64,000 nt of DNA from Eutrophosalina sp902522775 (GTDB taxonomy: Bacteria > Bacteroidota > Bacteroidia > Flavobacteriales > Flavobacteriaceae), in the NCBI GenBank assembly GCA_902522775.1, contig CABYWQ010000005.1, forward strand, positions 1 to 64,000. The letters are read 5' to 3'. This document shows, in pieces, positions 18,551-28,676 of this stretch. The position numbers and the translations under genes are program-made. Each line of letters starts with the position of its first letter. The stretch's first letter is position 1. A model generated the notes under the pieces. That model made no database searches. It was not told the DNA's origin and saw only the letters and a list, made by a program, of their open reading frames with translations.

Positions 18551-20026
18551 ATGAAAAAATTCATTTATTTGATCCTTTTAATATTTTTTATTTTCTCGTG
18601 TAATAAAAAAAAATTAGACAATCCTAATATTATTTTAATTGTTGCTGATGATTTGGGTTGGACAGATTTATCTTACATGGGATCAAAATATTATGAAACC
18701 CCCAACATTGATAAACTATCTAAAAGTGGAATAACTTTTTTAAATGGTTATGCATCTTCAGCAAATTGTGCTCCAAGTCGAGCTACTATGATGTCAGGAA
18801 AATATCATCCTAGTCACGGAATCTATACAGTCAGTCCATCTGATAGAGGATTAGATAATACTAGAAAAATTATACCTATAAAAAATACTGAAAATTTAAG
18901 TCTTGATTTTTTTACAATAGCTGAAATGCTTAAAAGTAAAGGATATTTAAACGCCCACGTAGGTAAATGGCACTTAGGTGAGAAAGGACACTACCCAAAA
19001 GATCAGGGCTTTGATGTTAATATTGGTGGATGGGAATCTGGTGGGCCTAGAGGAGGTTATTTCTCACCTTATTCCAATCCTAATTTAGAAAATGGTCCAA
19101 AGGGCGAATACCTTACAGACAGGTTAACTGAGGAGGCAATAAATTTTATTGATGATAATAAGGATAGTAAATTTTTTCTTCACTTAGCCTATTATTCAGT
19201 TCACACTCCGATACAGTCAAAAAAAGAATATTCAAATTATTTTAAAAATAAATCCTCAGATAAAAATCATAATAGAGCCGATTATGCAGGGATGATTAGT
19301 TCTCTCGATGAAAATGTCGGAAAGGTTTTGTCTAAAATTGAAGAATTAAATTTAACAGAAAATACTCTAATTATTTTTACATCAGATAATGGAGGAATAA
19401 GAACTATTTCAAATCAATATCCACTAAGAGCTGGTAAAGGGTCTTACTATGAAGGTGGAATTAGAGTTCCATTAATTTTTTCTTGGAAAGGTAAGTTGGA
19501 AGCTAACAAAAAATCGTATGAAAGAGTTAGTAATATTGATTTCTATCCAACAATTAAAAAAATTGTGGATTATAAAAATAATAACTTAAACTTAGACGGA
19601 TTCGATCTTAATCCAATTTTCAGAGGAAAAAAGTTGAAGGAAAGAGCTTTATTTTTTCATTTTCCTGTCTACTTACAAGCATATAATGTACAAAAAGACG
19701 ATGGTAAGGATCCTTTATTTAGAACCAGGCCAGGTTCAGTTGTAATTAAAGGAAATTGGAAACTTCACCATTATTTTGAAGACAATGAATTAGAACTGTA
19801 CAATTTATCTAATGACACTAGTGAAGCTGAAAATTTAAGTATTGTAAACAAAGACATAACAAATAATCTCTACAATGATTTAGATAATTGGAGATTATCT
19901 AATAATGCACCTATTCCCACTGAAAAAAACCCAAAATACAATCAAAAATTTGTTGACAGCTTAATCATTTTAATTAAAGAAAAAAAAATAAGCGGAAGAT
20001 TAAATCAAAATTTAATTAGTAAGTAA
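18551..20026 (+). CDS. S1-family sulfatase lipoprotein
   Basis: 491 residues from the ATG at 18551, 4 bases after the preceding stop; a GTG at 18539 overlapping the previous gene is a less likely start because it only adds MNKK before the signal peptide. The lipobox Cys is residue 17. VADDLGW provides the metal-binding Asp pair, CAPSRATMMSG the formylglycine Cys73, GKWHLG the Lys-Trp-His substrate/sulfate-binding motif and FTSDNGG the second metal site. These are all hallmarks of an active arylsulfatase-A-type enzyme. It is co-directional with the symporter and the CSVAR sulfatase and overlaps the next, opposite-strand sulfatase by 11 bases at the 3' ends. Confidence 0.93.
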   Translation: MKKFIYLILLIFFIFSCNKKKLDNPNIILIVADDLGWTDLSYMGSKYYETPNIDKLSKSGITFLNGYASSANCAPSRATMMSGKYHPSHGIYTVSPSDRGLDNTRKIIPIKNTENLSLDFFTIAEMLKSKGYLNAHVGKWHLGEKGHYPKDQGFDVNIGGWESGGPRGGYFSPYSNPNLENGPKGEYLTDRLTEEAINFIDDNKDSKFFLHLAYYSVHTPIQSKKEYSNYFKNKSSDKNHNRADYAGMISSLDENVGKVLSKIEELNLTENTLIIFTSDNGGIRTISNQYPLRAGKGSYYEGGIRVPLIFSWKGKLEANKKSYERVSNIDFYPTIKKIVDYKNNNLNLDGFDLNPIFRGKKLKERALFFHFPVYLQAYNVQKDDGKDPLFRTRPGSVVIKGNWKLHHYFEDNELELYNLSNDTSEAENLSIVNKDITNNLYNDLDNWRLSNNAPIPTEKNPKYNQKFVDSLIILIKEKKISGRLNQNLISK

Positions 20027-21419
20027 ATCTATCAGGGTTTAATTTGTTGTATTCATCATAAGCTAATAAACCTAAAAAGATTGGATCCATTAATGTACTA
20101 GTCCATTTTTTAAATTCAATATTCAAAGTATCATAAATATTTTTTTTATCAAATTTAAGATTTGTTTGCTCTGAAATTTCTTCTTTCAGATTATACAACG
20201 CATCAGTTTCTTTATTTTTAATAAACTTGAAGTCACCATTTCTTACAGCAGATCCTTCAATTCTTAATTTAGGATCATTTTGCATGAAATTATTTCTCCA
20301 AAACAAAAACTCGTGAGGATCATTTTTATTTTCACCCTTTAGAAATGGGATTAGATTCACACCATGTATTTCATTTTTAGATTTAATTTCAGGTGATGTT
20401 AATTCTTTTAGCGTTGCAAAAATATCAAGCGAAATTATTGGACTTTCAAAAACTTGTCCACCTTTGATTTCTTTTGGCCACTGCATAGCGAAAGGAACTC
20501 TTATTCCTCCCTCAAATAAATTACCTTTTTTTCCTCTCAATTCACCATTATCAGAATCACCTTTTAGCCTCCCTCCATTATCCGACAGAAAATATATAAT
20601 TGTATTATCATAAATTCCTTTTTCTTTTAACTTAGAAATTATATCCCCTACTCCATCGTCAACAGCACTTACCATCGCTGCATAAGTTTTTCTATTTTCA
20701 TCATCGATGTGGTCGTACCTGTCTAAATATTCTTTTGTGGCTTGAAGTGGACCATGTGGTGCATTGTAAGCTAAGTAAATAAAAAATGGTTTTTCTGAAT
20801 TTCTATCGATAAAATCAACACTTTCTCTTGAAAGTGCATCTGTTAAATATTCTTTTTCTTCTATTCTTTCATCATTTCTTAAAAGTTTAGTTCTATAAGC
20901 TTGGCCTTGACTTTTAACTTCTGTCTCATTAGCTAAAGTCCAATCTTCAGGGAAATATCTGTGACCTCCAGTCAAAAAACCAAAAAACTCATCAAAACCT
21001 CTTTTTAATGGCCTTAAACTTTCATGTGCCCCCAAATGCCACTTACCAACTGCAAAAGTTCTATAATCTGATAATTTAAGCATATCTGCCATTGTTTGTT
21101 CAGTTAATGGTAAACCCATATTTGGGTCTTTGGGAGTAAATAATGGATTTTTACCAAAACCAAATGTATCTTGATATCTACCAGTAATTAGACCTGCCCT
21201 GCTCGGACCGCAAACTGGATAAGAAACATACCCTTCCTTAAACAATACACCATTACTAGCAATACCATCAATATTAGGTGTGAAAATTTCAGTCGAGCCA
21301 TTAAACCCAACATCATTGTAACCCAAATCATCCGTAAGGATCAAAACTACATTAGGAAGTTGATTATTTTCATTACAGGAAAAACAAAGAATCAGAAGAA
21401 TACAAAATATTTTTTTCAT
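20016..21419 (-). CDS. S1-family sulfatase lipoprotein
   Basis: 467 residues. The lipobox Cys is residue 15. Motifs in order are LTDDLGYND, CGPSRAGLITG with formylglycine Cys70, GKWHLGAHES, FLSDNGG and FEGGIRVPF, all expected of an active enzyme of the arylsulfatase A type. The enzyme hydrolyses a sulfate ester on a saccharide at the cell envelope. It converges on the previous sulfatase with an 11-base overlap of 3' ends and is divergent from the next plus-strand sulfatase across 183 bases. A TAGTTTTG motif upstream may be its -7 promoter element. Confidence 0.93.
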   Translation of the reverse strand: MKKIFCILLILCFSCNENNQLPNVVLILTDDLGYNDVGFNGSTEIFTPNIDGIASNGVLFKEGYVSYPVCGPSRAGLITGRYQDTFGFGKNPLFTPKDPNMGLPLTEQTMADMLKLSDYRTFAVGKWHLGAHESLRPLKRGFDEFFGFLTGGHRYFPEDWTLANETEVKSQGQAYRTKLLRNDERIEEKEYLTDALSRESVDFIDRNSEKPFFIYLAYNAPHGPLQATKEYLDRYDHIDDENRKTYAAMVSAVDDGVGDIISKLKEKGIYDNTIIYFLSDNGGRLKGDSDNGELRGKKGNLFEGGIRVPFAMQWPKEIKGGQVFESPIISLDIFATLKELTSPEIKSKNEIHGVNLIPFLKGENKNDPHEFLFWRNNFMQNDPKLRIEGSAVRNGDFKFIKNKETDALYNLKEEISEQTNLKFDKKNIYDTLNIEFKKWTSTLMDPIFLGLLAYDEYNKLNPDRFTY

Positions 21420-21441
21420 GATAAGTTAATTAGTCTATTGA

Positions 21442-21449
21442 CAAAACTA
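21442..21449 (-). promoter_or_regulatory. Candidate Bacteroidota -7 promoter element
   Basis: The minus strand reads TAGTTTTG, matching the TAnnTTTG consensus of the primary sigma factor in this phylum, 22 bases upstream of the ATG at 21419. No well-spaced -33 TTG element is visible, and so short a motif can arise by chance in AT-rich DNA. Confidence 0.35.
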
Positions 21450-21602
21450 TAAAATTTAATTTGTTGTTTTTTTTAGATAATATTAGAACAAACAGCTATT
21501 AACTAATTAAAATCAGTTTTTAACATAATATTTAAAAAATTGTATTTTAATCAATATTCAATTAAATTTAGCTCGAAACTAACTTTATAAAATCAATCAC
21601 TA

Positions 21603-23123
21603 ATGAAATACAATCTTCTTATACTGCTAATTTTTGTTCTATTTTCCTGCAATAATAATACTGATCAAATAAAACCAAATATCATAATCATATATGCAGA
21701 TGATTTAGGTTACGGGGATGTAAGTTCCTACGGTGTTGGAACATTAGAAACACCCAACATTGATAAAATTGCTAATAATGGAGTTAGATTCACAAATGGC
21801 TATGCAAGTTCTGCTACTTGTAGTCCTAGCAGATATGCTTTAATGACTGGAATATATCCATTTAGAAATAAAAAAGCTAAAATTCTAACTGGTGCAAATT
21901 TAATTATTGATACTCTTGAAATGACCATTCCAAAGATGCTAAAAACCAAAGGATATGAAACGGGTATTGTTGGAAAGTGGCACCTTGGACTTGGTGATTC
22001 AAAAATTAATTATAATGAAAAAATAACTCCCGGTCCTAATGAAGTTGGATTCGATCATAGTTTTATAATGGCTGATACGCAAGACAGAGTTCCAACTGTT
22101 TATATTGAAAATGGATATGTAGTTAATCTTGATCCAAATGATCCCATTGAAGTTAATTTTGGAGACAATGATTATGGCTTACCAAGCGGAAAAAAGAACC
22201 CAGAATTATTAAGTATGATGTGGCACCACGGACACAATAGTGCAATTGTAAATGGTGTACCAAGAATAGGATATATGAAAGGTGGTGAAAAAGCTAAATG
22301 GAGTGATATCGATATGGCTGATAAATTTTTAGATGAAGCTAAAAAATATATAAATAAAGTTAAAGACAAGCCTTTCTTTTTGTTTTACACTCTACAACAA
22401 CCCCACGTCCCTAGAACTCCTCACCCTAGATTTGAAGGATCATCTGGAATGGGACCAAGAGGAGACGTGATTAAAGAAGCTGATTGGTGTATTGGAGAGT
22501 TATATGATCATTTGGAGGAAAATAATATTCTAGAAAATACTATCATAATTATTTCTAGTGACAATGGACCTGTTTTAAATGATGGCTACTTTGATGATGC
22601 TGTGGAAAAATTAGGTGATCACACACCTGCTGGAAAACTAAGAGGCGGAAAATATAGCTTATTTGAGGCAGGTACCCGAGTACCATTTATTACTTATTGG
22701 AAAGGGAAAACAAAGCCAGAAGTTTCTGATGAGATTGTCTCACAAATAGATTTTCTTAATTCATTTTCTTCCCTATTAGGTTCAGATATTAAATCTAGAG
22801 ATGGAGTTGACCTGTCTGATGTTTTTTTCAATAATAAAGGTAATGGCCGTAATCATCTAGTGATTGAGGCTATCAAAAGGACAGCATTGAGAAGTGGTAA
22901 TTGGGCTATGATTCCACCATATGATGGTGCTGAGAAAAATACTAATGTTAATATTGAACTTGGTAATTCTAAAGAATACAAATTATTTAATCTTGAAAAT
23001 GACCTTTCTCAAAAAAATAATCTTGCTAAATCTGATCCTGAAAAACTTAAGGAAATGATTAAAATATATGGTAAAATCATTGGTGATGAGTCAATTGAAA
23101 TAAAAGAATTAATATTAGAATAA
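21603..23123 (+). CDS. S1-family sulfatase lipoprotein
   Basis: 506 residues. The lipobox Cys is residue 16. YADDLGYGD provides the metal-binding Asp residues, CSPSRYALMTG the formylglycine Cys73, VGKWHLGLG the Lys and His of the active site and SSDNGPV the second metal site, followed by GKLRGGKYSLFEAGTRVPF. The segments around MWHHGHNSA and TLQQPHVPRTPH are usual substrate-pocket regions. It resembles the arylsulfatase A / galactose-sulfatase branch, but sugar specificity cannot be read with confidence. It stands alone on the plus strand, divergent from the 20016 sulfatase and tail to tail (13 bases) with the 23137 sulfatase. Confidence 0.93.
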   Translation: MKYNLLILLIFVLFSCNNNTDQIKPNIIIIYADDLGYGDVSSYGVGTLETPNIDKIANNGVRFTNGYASSATCSPSRYALMTGIYPFRNKKAKILTGANLIIDTLEMTIPKMLKTKGYETGIVGKWHLGLGDSKINYNEKITPGPNEVGFDHSFIMADTQDRVPTVYIENGYVVNLDPNDPIEVNFGDNDYGLPSGKKNPELLSMMWHHGHNSAIVNGVPRIGYMKGGEKAKWSDIDMADKFLDEAKKYINKVKDKPFFLFYTLQQPHVPRTPHPRFEGSSGMGPRGDVIKEADWCIGELYDHLEENNILENTIIIISSDNGPVLNDGYFDDAVEKLGDHTPAGKLRGGKYSLFEAGTRVPFITYWKGKTKPEVSDEIVSQIDFLNSFSSLLGSDIKSRDGVDLSDVFFNNKGNGRNHLVIEAIKRTALRSGNWAMIPPYDGAEKNTNVNIELGNSKEYKLFNLENDLSQKNNLAKSDPEKLKEMIKIYGKIIGDESIEIKELILE

Positions 23124-23136
23124 ATTTAATTTTTTA

Positions 23137-24720
23137 CTAATCATCAGCAGGTTTCATATAAATTCTTTTACCATTAATATCATGAATATCGCCTGGTGTA
23201 TAGCTTTCTTTACGCAATTGGATCTCTTGTAGTTGTCTTCCAATTCCTTCTGGAATTTTTCTTGCATCTGCTATTCTTAAATCTATATGTTTTTTTAATG
23301 AATCAAGAACTAAGTAATAATTATCATTGTTTACAAGATTATTTAATTCTTGACTATCATTTTTGTGATCATAAAGTTCATAACCAAACTCTCCCTTCTC
23401 TCCCCATTTTGTCAATCTATACCTATCTGTTTTAATTGAATAACCCTGAATACCTGATTCAGAAAAATTAAAACTTCCATGTTGAGAAGCTCTCCATCTA
23501 GTGAGAGCACTTTCCCTTACCTTATAAACTGGATCTTGAAAGATTGGCTTAAGACTTTTCCCAACCACATTAGATGGAGTTTCAATTTCCGTTAAATCCA
23601 TTAAAGTTGGATAAATATCAATCAGCTCAACAGGCGAATTAGATCTAACGCCTTTTTGAATTCCAGGACCAGAAAAAATTAATGGAACTCTCGTAGAATC
23701 ATCAAATAAAGTTTGTTTTTGCCAATGACCGTGTTCTCCTAAATGATAGCCGTGGTCAGATGTGAAAACTATTATTGTATTTTTATCTAAACCTGTTTTT
23801 TTAAGTTTTTTAAGTATTCTACCAATTTGTGCGTCAACAAAAGTTGTTGTTGCGTAGTATGCTTCTTTTATTTCCTGTGCCAACTTTTCATTTGATTTAT
23901 CATTTAAAATTAATTGGTCTTGTTTCCATCTTATTGTTTTTGCTGCTGGTTCGGGAATCGTTTTTAAGTACTCATTACTTATACCTGTATATGGTATTTT
24001 AATTTCATCCATTTCATACATATCAAAATATTTTTTTGGTGCTACGTACGGTGTGTGAGGTCTGAACATCCCAACTGCAAGGAAGAAATTTTTTCCATTT
24101 TTAGAAAATTTTTCTAATTGTTCGATTGCTTCCGTTGCACCAATTCCATCAGTTTGTTCCTCATCCTTTCCTTCAGCTGCTAACCAACTCAAAGTTCCGC
24201 CATATTGTCGAGGTCTTAAGGTATTTATCTTATATTCTTCTTCTTTATCCCTTCCATAAGGATTAATTGTATAAGTCCATGTTGAAACATCATCAGTGCT
24301 TGATGTTCCAATTGTGCTTGGGTTTCCGTAATGATATATTTTACCAATACGAACTGAAGTATACCCTCTTTGCTTAAATCTTTGTCCTAATGTCACAACA
24401 TCAGGAACAGTCTGTCTTAAATGAACTTGTAACATTGTGCTTTTAGTTTGATCAGAATACATTCCTGTCATAAGTGAAATTCTTGATGGACTGCATAAAG
24501 GAAACTGATTGTGAGCATTTTCAAATAATACACCTTGATTTGCTAATTGATCGATATTTGGACTAATTACTTGAGGATGCCCATAAGATCCTAAGTCACA
24601 ATTTAAATCATCTGCCATGATAAATAAAACATTTAAATTTTCATTGTAAATATTCTGATTGTTTATTTTACAAGAGAGAATAATGAAAGTAAAAAATAAT
24701 ATTTTGCTAGTTGTTTTCAT
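23137..24720 (-). CDS. Iduronate-2-sulfatase-like S1 sulfatase lipoprotein
   Basis: 527 residues. The lipobox Cys is residue 17. MADDLNCDLGSYG, CSPSRISLMTG with formylglycine Cys76, VRIGKIYHYGNP, RPHTPYVAPKKYFDMY and TSDHGYHLGEHGHWQK are the recognisable signature of the iduronate-2-sulfatase-like branch of S1 sulfatases. That group acts on 2-O-sulfated uronic acids in animals, but marine bacterial members also serve other sulfated sugars. It is the downstream member of a tandem paralogous pair, 6 bases after the 24727 gene's stop, and the two share nearly the same first nine residues (MKTTSKILF). The C-terminal tail after residue 470 is longer than in its twin. Confidence 0.93.
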   Translation of the reverse strand: MKTTSKILFFTFIILSCKINNQNIYNENLNVLFIMADDLNCDLGSYGHPQVISPNIDQLANQGVLFENAHNQFPLCSPSRISLMTGMYSDQTKSTMLQVHLRQTVPDVVTLGQRFKQRGYTSVRIGKIYHYGNPSTIGTSSTDDVSTWTYTINPYGRDKEEEYKINTLRPRQYGGTLSWLAAEGKDEEQTDGIGATEAIEQLEKFSKNGKNFFLAVGMFRPHTPYVAPKKYFDMYEMDEIKIPYTGISNEYLKTIPEPAAKTIRWKQDQLILNDKSNEKLAQEIKEAYYATTTFVDAQIGRILKKLKKTGLDKNTIIVFTSDHGYHLGEHGHWQKQTLFDDSTRVPLIFSGPGIQKGVRSNSPVELIDIYPTLMDLTEIETPSNVVGKSLKPIFQDPVYKVRESALTRWRASQHGSFNFSESGIQGYSIKTDRYRLTKWGEKGEFGYELYDHKNDSQELNNLVNNDNYYLVLDSLKKHIDLRIADARKIPEGIGRQLQEIQLRKESYTPGDIHDINGKRIYMKPADD

Positions 24721-24726
24721 TTTATT

Positions 24727-26208
24727 TTAGTTTATAGGTGCAGCATTTTCAATTTGTCTACCCAAACTTTTAGGATATGAATTAGCTTCTGCTATACGTT
24801 TATTTATAACTTCTAATAATGAATCTTTAATTTTTTGATAAGAAATATCTTTTGATAAATTATTTAATTCAGCTGAATCAAATTTTAAATCATACAGCTC
24901 AGAATCAAGAAATCCATTATGAAGCCACTTTGTAAATCTATAATCTTTACTTTTAATTGAGTATCCTTGAGCATGTCCTGTAGGTGTCCATACACGAAGT
25001 TCAGTCAAAGCCTCATTTCTAATTTGATTTCTGTCACCTAAAAAGTAAGGTTTTAAACTTTTTCCACTGAGAAATTTTGGAGCTTCCATATCTAACAAAT
25101 CCATAATTGTTGGATAAATATCAATAAGTTCCACTGGATCATCAACATCTCCTTTATCATTGTTAATACCTGGGCCTGAAAAAATTAATGGGACTCTAGT
25201 TGCATGATTAAACAGGGTTCTTTTTTGCCAATGCCCATGTTCACCAAGATGATATCCGTGATCAGATGTTAATATGACTATTGTATTTTTATCAAGTCCT
25301 GTTTCTTCAAGCTTATCCAAAACTCGTCCGATTTGTGCATCAACAAAGGATGTTGTCGCATAGTATGCGTGCTTAATTTCTTTAGCCAAGTCTTTATCTA
25401 AATTATTTTGTGCTTTTTTTTCTCTAATTGACCTGGCTGCTGGTATTGGGATGGTTTTTAAATATTCTTCATCACTTTCAGGTATGTCAAAATCATCCAT
25501 ATTATACATGTCAAAATATTTTTTTGGAGCAACATAAGGTGTGTGCGGTCTAAATAAACCGTATGCTAAAAAGAAATTTTCTCCGCTCTTAGCGAACTCA
25601 TCTAAAAAACGAATTGTTTCAGTTGCACCTATACCGTCTGTTTGTTCTTCATCTTTACCATCAGCCTGAAGCCAACTTAATGTACCACCATATTCCCCTT
25701 CTTGTAAAGTATTTATTTTATATTCCTCTCTTTTATCTCTCCCCCAAGGATTCACAGTTCTGTTCCAAGTAAATGGATCATCATGTCCTGAAGTTCCAAT
25801 ATCTCTTGGATTATGGTAGTGGTAAATTTTACCAACTCGAGCCGAATGATAATTCTCAGAAATTAATTTTTCTCCAAGTGTAACCACATCAGGTATGGTT
25901 TGTCTGACATAAAGTCTAAGTCCCTTTGATTTTGTTTGATCAGGGTAAAGACCAGTCATAAATGATACTCTTGAAGGCCCGCAATGAGGATATTGATTAT
26001 GAGCATCATTAAAAATTAGTCCTTTTTCAGCTAGCTTATCAATATTTGGGGTTATTGCTTGTGAGTCACCATAAGCTCCAATTGCACAATTTAAATCATC
26101 AGCAACAATGAAGAGAACATTTAATTTTTTATCATTTATTTTTTGATTTTTTGTATTACATGAAAAAATAAAAAAAATAAGAAAAAGTATTTTGCTAGTT
26201 GTTTTCAT
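24727..26208 (-). CDS. Iduronate-2-sulfatase-like S1 sulfatase lipoprotein, tandem paralogue
   Basis: 493 residues from the ATG at 26208; an in-frame TTG at 26223 would add MYFIN in front of the signal peptide and is unlikely. The lipobox Cys is residue 17. VADDLNCAIGAYG, CGPSRVSFMTG with formylglycine Cys76, RVGKIYHYHNP, RPHTPYVAPKKYFDMY and TSDHGYHLGEHGHWQK match its neighbour closely, so the pair arose by tandem duplication. It is the first gene of a two-gene minus-strand operon. The two enzymes probably differ in the sulfate position or in oligosaccharide size; the sequence does not tell which. Confidence 0.93.
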   Translation of the reverse strand: MKTTSKILFLIFFIFSCNTKNQKINDKKLNVLFIVADDLNCAIGAYGDSQAITPNIDKLAEKGLIFNDAHNQYPHCGPSRVSFMTGLYPDQTKSKGLRLYVRQTIPDVVTLGEKLISENYHSARVGKIYHYHNPRDIGTSGHDDPFTWNRTVNPWGRDKREEYKINTLQEGEYGGTLSWLQADGKDEEQTDGIGATETIRFLDEFAKSGENFFLAYGLFRPHTPYVAPKKYFDMYNMDDFDIPESDEEYLKTIPIPAARSIREKKAQNNLDKDLAKEIKHAYYATTSFVDAQIGRVLDKLEETGLDKNTIVILTSDHGYHLGEHGHWQKRTLFNHATRVPLIFSGPGINNDKGDVDDPVELIDIYPTIMDLLDMEAPKFLSGKSLKPYFLGDRNQIRNEALTELRVWTPTGHAQGYSIKSKDYRFTKWLHNGFLDSELYDLKFDSAELNNLSKDISYQKIKDSLLEVINKRIAEANSYPKSLGRQIENAAPIN

Positions 26209-26384
26209 GTTAATAAAATACAAAAATTTTGATGTTTATTCATTAAAAAAAAAATCTAAAATTTAATATTATGAGGCTTAAGCTTATAATTAATTATTTT
26301 AAATAATCTGTAATTTGAAAAGAAGGCTTATATATCAGCCAAAACAAATTTTATTTATTAATTTTATAAAACTAAAATCACAAT

Positions 26385-28643
26385 ATGGTTTTTGATATTG
26401 AAATGATTAAAAAAGTTTATTCTTCAATGAAGGATAAAGTTGATAATGCTAAAAGGGTGTGTAATCATCCTCTTACTTTATCCGAAAAAATTCTCTACTC
26501 CCATCTTTGGAATAGTTTAAATAAACCTTTTGAAAGAGGAGCTGATTATGTAGATTTTGCACCTGATAGAATCGCATGTCAGGACGCGACTGCTCAGATG
26601 GCTTTGCTTCAATTTATGCAAGCTGGAAAATCAAAAGTAGCAGTTCCAACAACTGTCCATTGCGATCATTTAATACAAGCTAAAATTGGTGCTGGTCCTG
26701 ATTTACAAGAGGCTATTAATTCAAGTAATGAGGTTTTTAATTTTTTAGAATCTGTATCAAATAAATATGGAATTGGGTTTTGGAAACCAGGAGCTGGAAT
26801 TATACATCAAGTTGTGTTAGAAAATTATGCTTTCCCCGGTGGAATGATGATAGGTACTGATTCCCACACTGTTAATGCAGGTGGTTTAGGAATGGTTGCA
26901 ATTGGTGTTGGTGGTGCAGATGCAGTAGATGTTATGGCAGGAATGGCATGGGAATTAAAATTCCCAAAATTAATTGGAGTAAAATTAACTGGAAAATTAT
27001 CTGGCTGGACTGCAGCGAAGGATGTTATTTTAAAAGTTGCAGGAATTTTAACAGTAAAAGGTGGAACTGGTGCTATAATTGAATACTTTGGGCCTGGTGC
27101 TCAAAATTTATCATGTACAGGCAAAGGTACTATCTGTAATATGGGCGCTGAAGTTGGTGCTACAACATCAACATTTGGATATGATGAATCAATGGAAAAA
27201 TATTTAAGAGCAACAGGAAGAGATGAAATAGCAGATGAAGCAAATAAAATTAAAAGCTACTTAACAGGTGACAAAGAGGTATATGAAAACCCAGAAAAAT
27301 ACTTTGATGAAGTTATTGAAATTAACTTATCTGAACTTGAGCCTCATATAAATGGTCCATTTTCACCTGACATTGCAACTCCAATTAGTGAAATGACAAA
27401 AACACTTGAAAAAAATAATTGGCCCAGAAAAATAGAATGGGGATTAATTGGTTCATGTACTAATTCGTCATATGAAGACTTATCACGTGCTTCTTCAATT
27501 GCAGATCAAGCTCTTAACAAAAATTTGTCCACGAAAGCTTTTTTTGGAATTAATCCTGGGTCTGAACAAGTTAGATATACGGCTGAAAGAGATGGATTTT
27601 TAGATATTTTTGAAAAGCTAGATGCAAAAGTATTTACAAACGCATGTGGACCTTGTATTGGTCAATGGGCCAGAGATGGAGCTGATAAACAAGAAAAAAA
27701 CTCAATTATTCATTCCTTTAATAGGAATTTTGCTAAAAGAGCTGATGGTAATCCAAACACCCATGCATTTGTTGCCTCACCTGAAATTGTTGCTGCTATA
27801 GCTATATCTGGTGACTTAGGATTTAATCCAAAAACTGATTCATTATTAAATGAATTAGGTCAAGAAGTTAAACTTGAAGAACCTACTGGATGGGAATTAC
27901 CTCCAAAAGGTTTTGAAGTTGATGATAGGGGTTACATTGAACCTGACCAAGATGGTTCAAATGTTGAAGTTAAAATCAATCCCGATTCAAAAAGGCTGGA
28001 AAAGCTGGAACCCTTTTCACCTTGGGATGGAAATAACATTAATAAGGCAAAGCTTTTAATTAAAGCCTTTGGAAAATGTACTACAGATCATATATCAATG
28101 GCTGGACCTTGGTTAAGGTATAGAGGACACTTAGATAATATTTCTAATAATTGTTTGATTGGAGCTGTTAATGCTTTTAATAAAAAAACAAACTTTATTA
28201 AGAATCAATTAAATGGTGAATATGGTGGAGTTCCTGAAACGCAACGTGATTATAAAAAAAATAATATTCCAACTGTTGTTGTGGGTGATCACAACTATGG
28301 TGAAGGATCCTCAAGAGAACATGCCGCAATGGAACCTAGACACCTTGGTGTTAGAGTTGTAATTGTAAAATCTTTCGCACGAATTCACGAAACAAACTTA
28401 AAGAAACAGGGAATGCTAGCGTTAACGTTTGATAACGAATCTGATTATGATTTAATTCAAGAAGACGATACATTCAATTTTATTGATCTAAAAAACTTTA
28501 GCCCAAGTAAGAAAATTACTGTTGAATTAATTCATTCTGACGGTTCTATTGATATTATAAAAACTAATCATACTTATAATTCTCAACAAATTGATTGGTA
28601 CAGGGAAGGTTCAGCACTAAACCTCATAAAAAAAGGGGCATAA
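26385..28643 (+). CDS. acn: Aconitate hydratase (mitochondrial-type aconitase)
   Basis: 752 residues, the length of the compact mitochondrial-type aconitase of this phylum. The three [4Fe-4S] ligands are Cys358 in GSCTNSSYE and Cys421 and Cys424 in ACGPCIGQW. TDSHTVNAGGLG, a swivel domain with GEGSSREHAAMEPRHLG, and FARIHETNLKKQG complete the active-site set. It interconverts citrate and isocitrate in the TCA cycle in the cytoplasm. It is unrelated to the polysaccharide locus on its left and marks the return to core genes. Its stop codon lies in the loop of a strong terminator hairpin. Confidence 0.97.
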   Translation: MVFDIEMIKKVYSSMKDKVDNAKRVCNHPLTLSEKILYSHLWNSLNKPFERGADYVDFAPDRIACQDATAQMALLQFMQAGKSKVAVPTTVHCDHLIQAKIGAGPDLQEAINSSNEVFNFLESVSNKYGIGFWKPGAGIIHQVVLENYAFPGGMMIGTDSHTVNAGGLGMVAIGVGGADAVDVMAGMAWELKFPKLIGVKLTGKLSGWTAAKDVILKVAGILTVKGGTGAIIEYFGPGAQNLSCTGKGTICNMGAEVGATTSTFGYDESMEKYLRATGRDEIADEANKIKSYLTGDKEVYENPEKYFDEVIEINLSELEPHINGPFSPDIATPISEMTKTLEKNNWPRKIEWGLIGSCTNSSYEDLSRASSIADQALNKNLSTKAFFGINPGSEQVRYTAERDGFLDIFEKLDAKVFTNACGPCIGQWARDGADKQEKNSIIHSFNRNFAKRADGNPNTHAFVASPEIVAAIAISGDLGFNPKTDSLLNELGQEVKLEEPTGWELPPKGFEVDDRGYIEPDQDGSNVEVKINPDSKRLEKLEPFSPWDGNNINKAKLLIKAFGKCTTDHISMAGPWLRYRGHLDNISNNCLIGAVNAFNKKTNFIKNQLNGEYGGVPETQRDYKKNNIPTVVVGDHNYGEGSSREHAAMEPRHLGVRVVIVKSFARIHETNLKKQGMLALTFDNESDYDLIQEDDTFNFIDLKNFSPSKKITVELIHSDGSIDIIKTNHTYNSQQIDWYREGSALNLIKKGA

Positions 28644-28656
28644 AGCCCCTTTTTTA
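28628..28656. terminator. Rho-independent terminator overlapping the aconitase stop
   Basis: A run of A followed by GGGGC pairs with GCCCC and a run of T, with the loop ATAAA holding the aconitase stop codon. The symmetrical tails suit the convergent minus-strand lipoprotein gene ending at 28677 as well. Confidence 0.9.
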
Positions 28657-28676
28657 AAATTAGTTTATAACAATTA

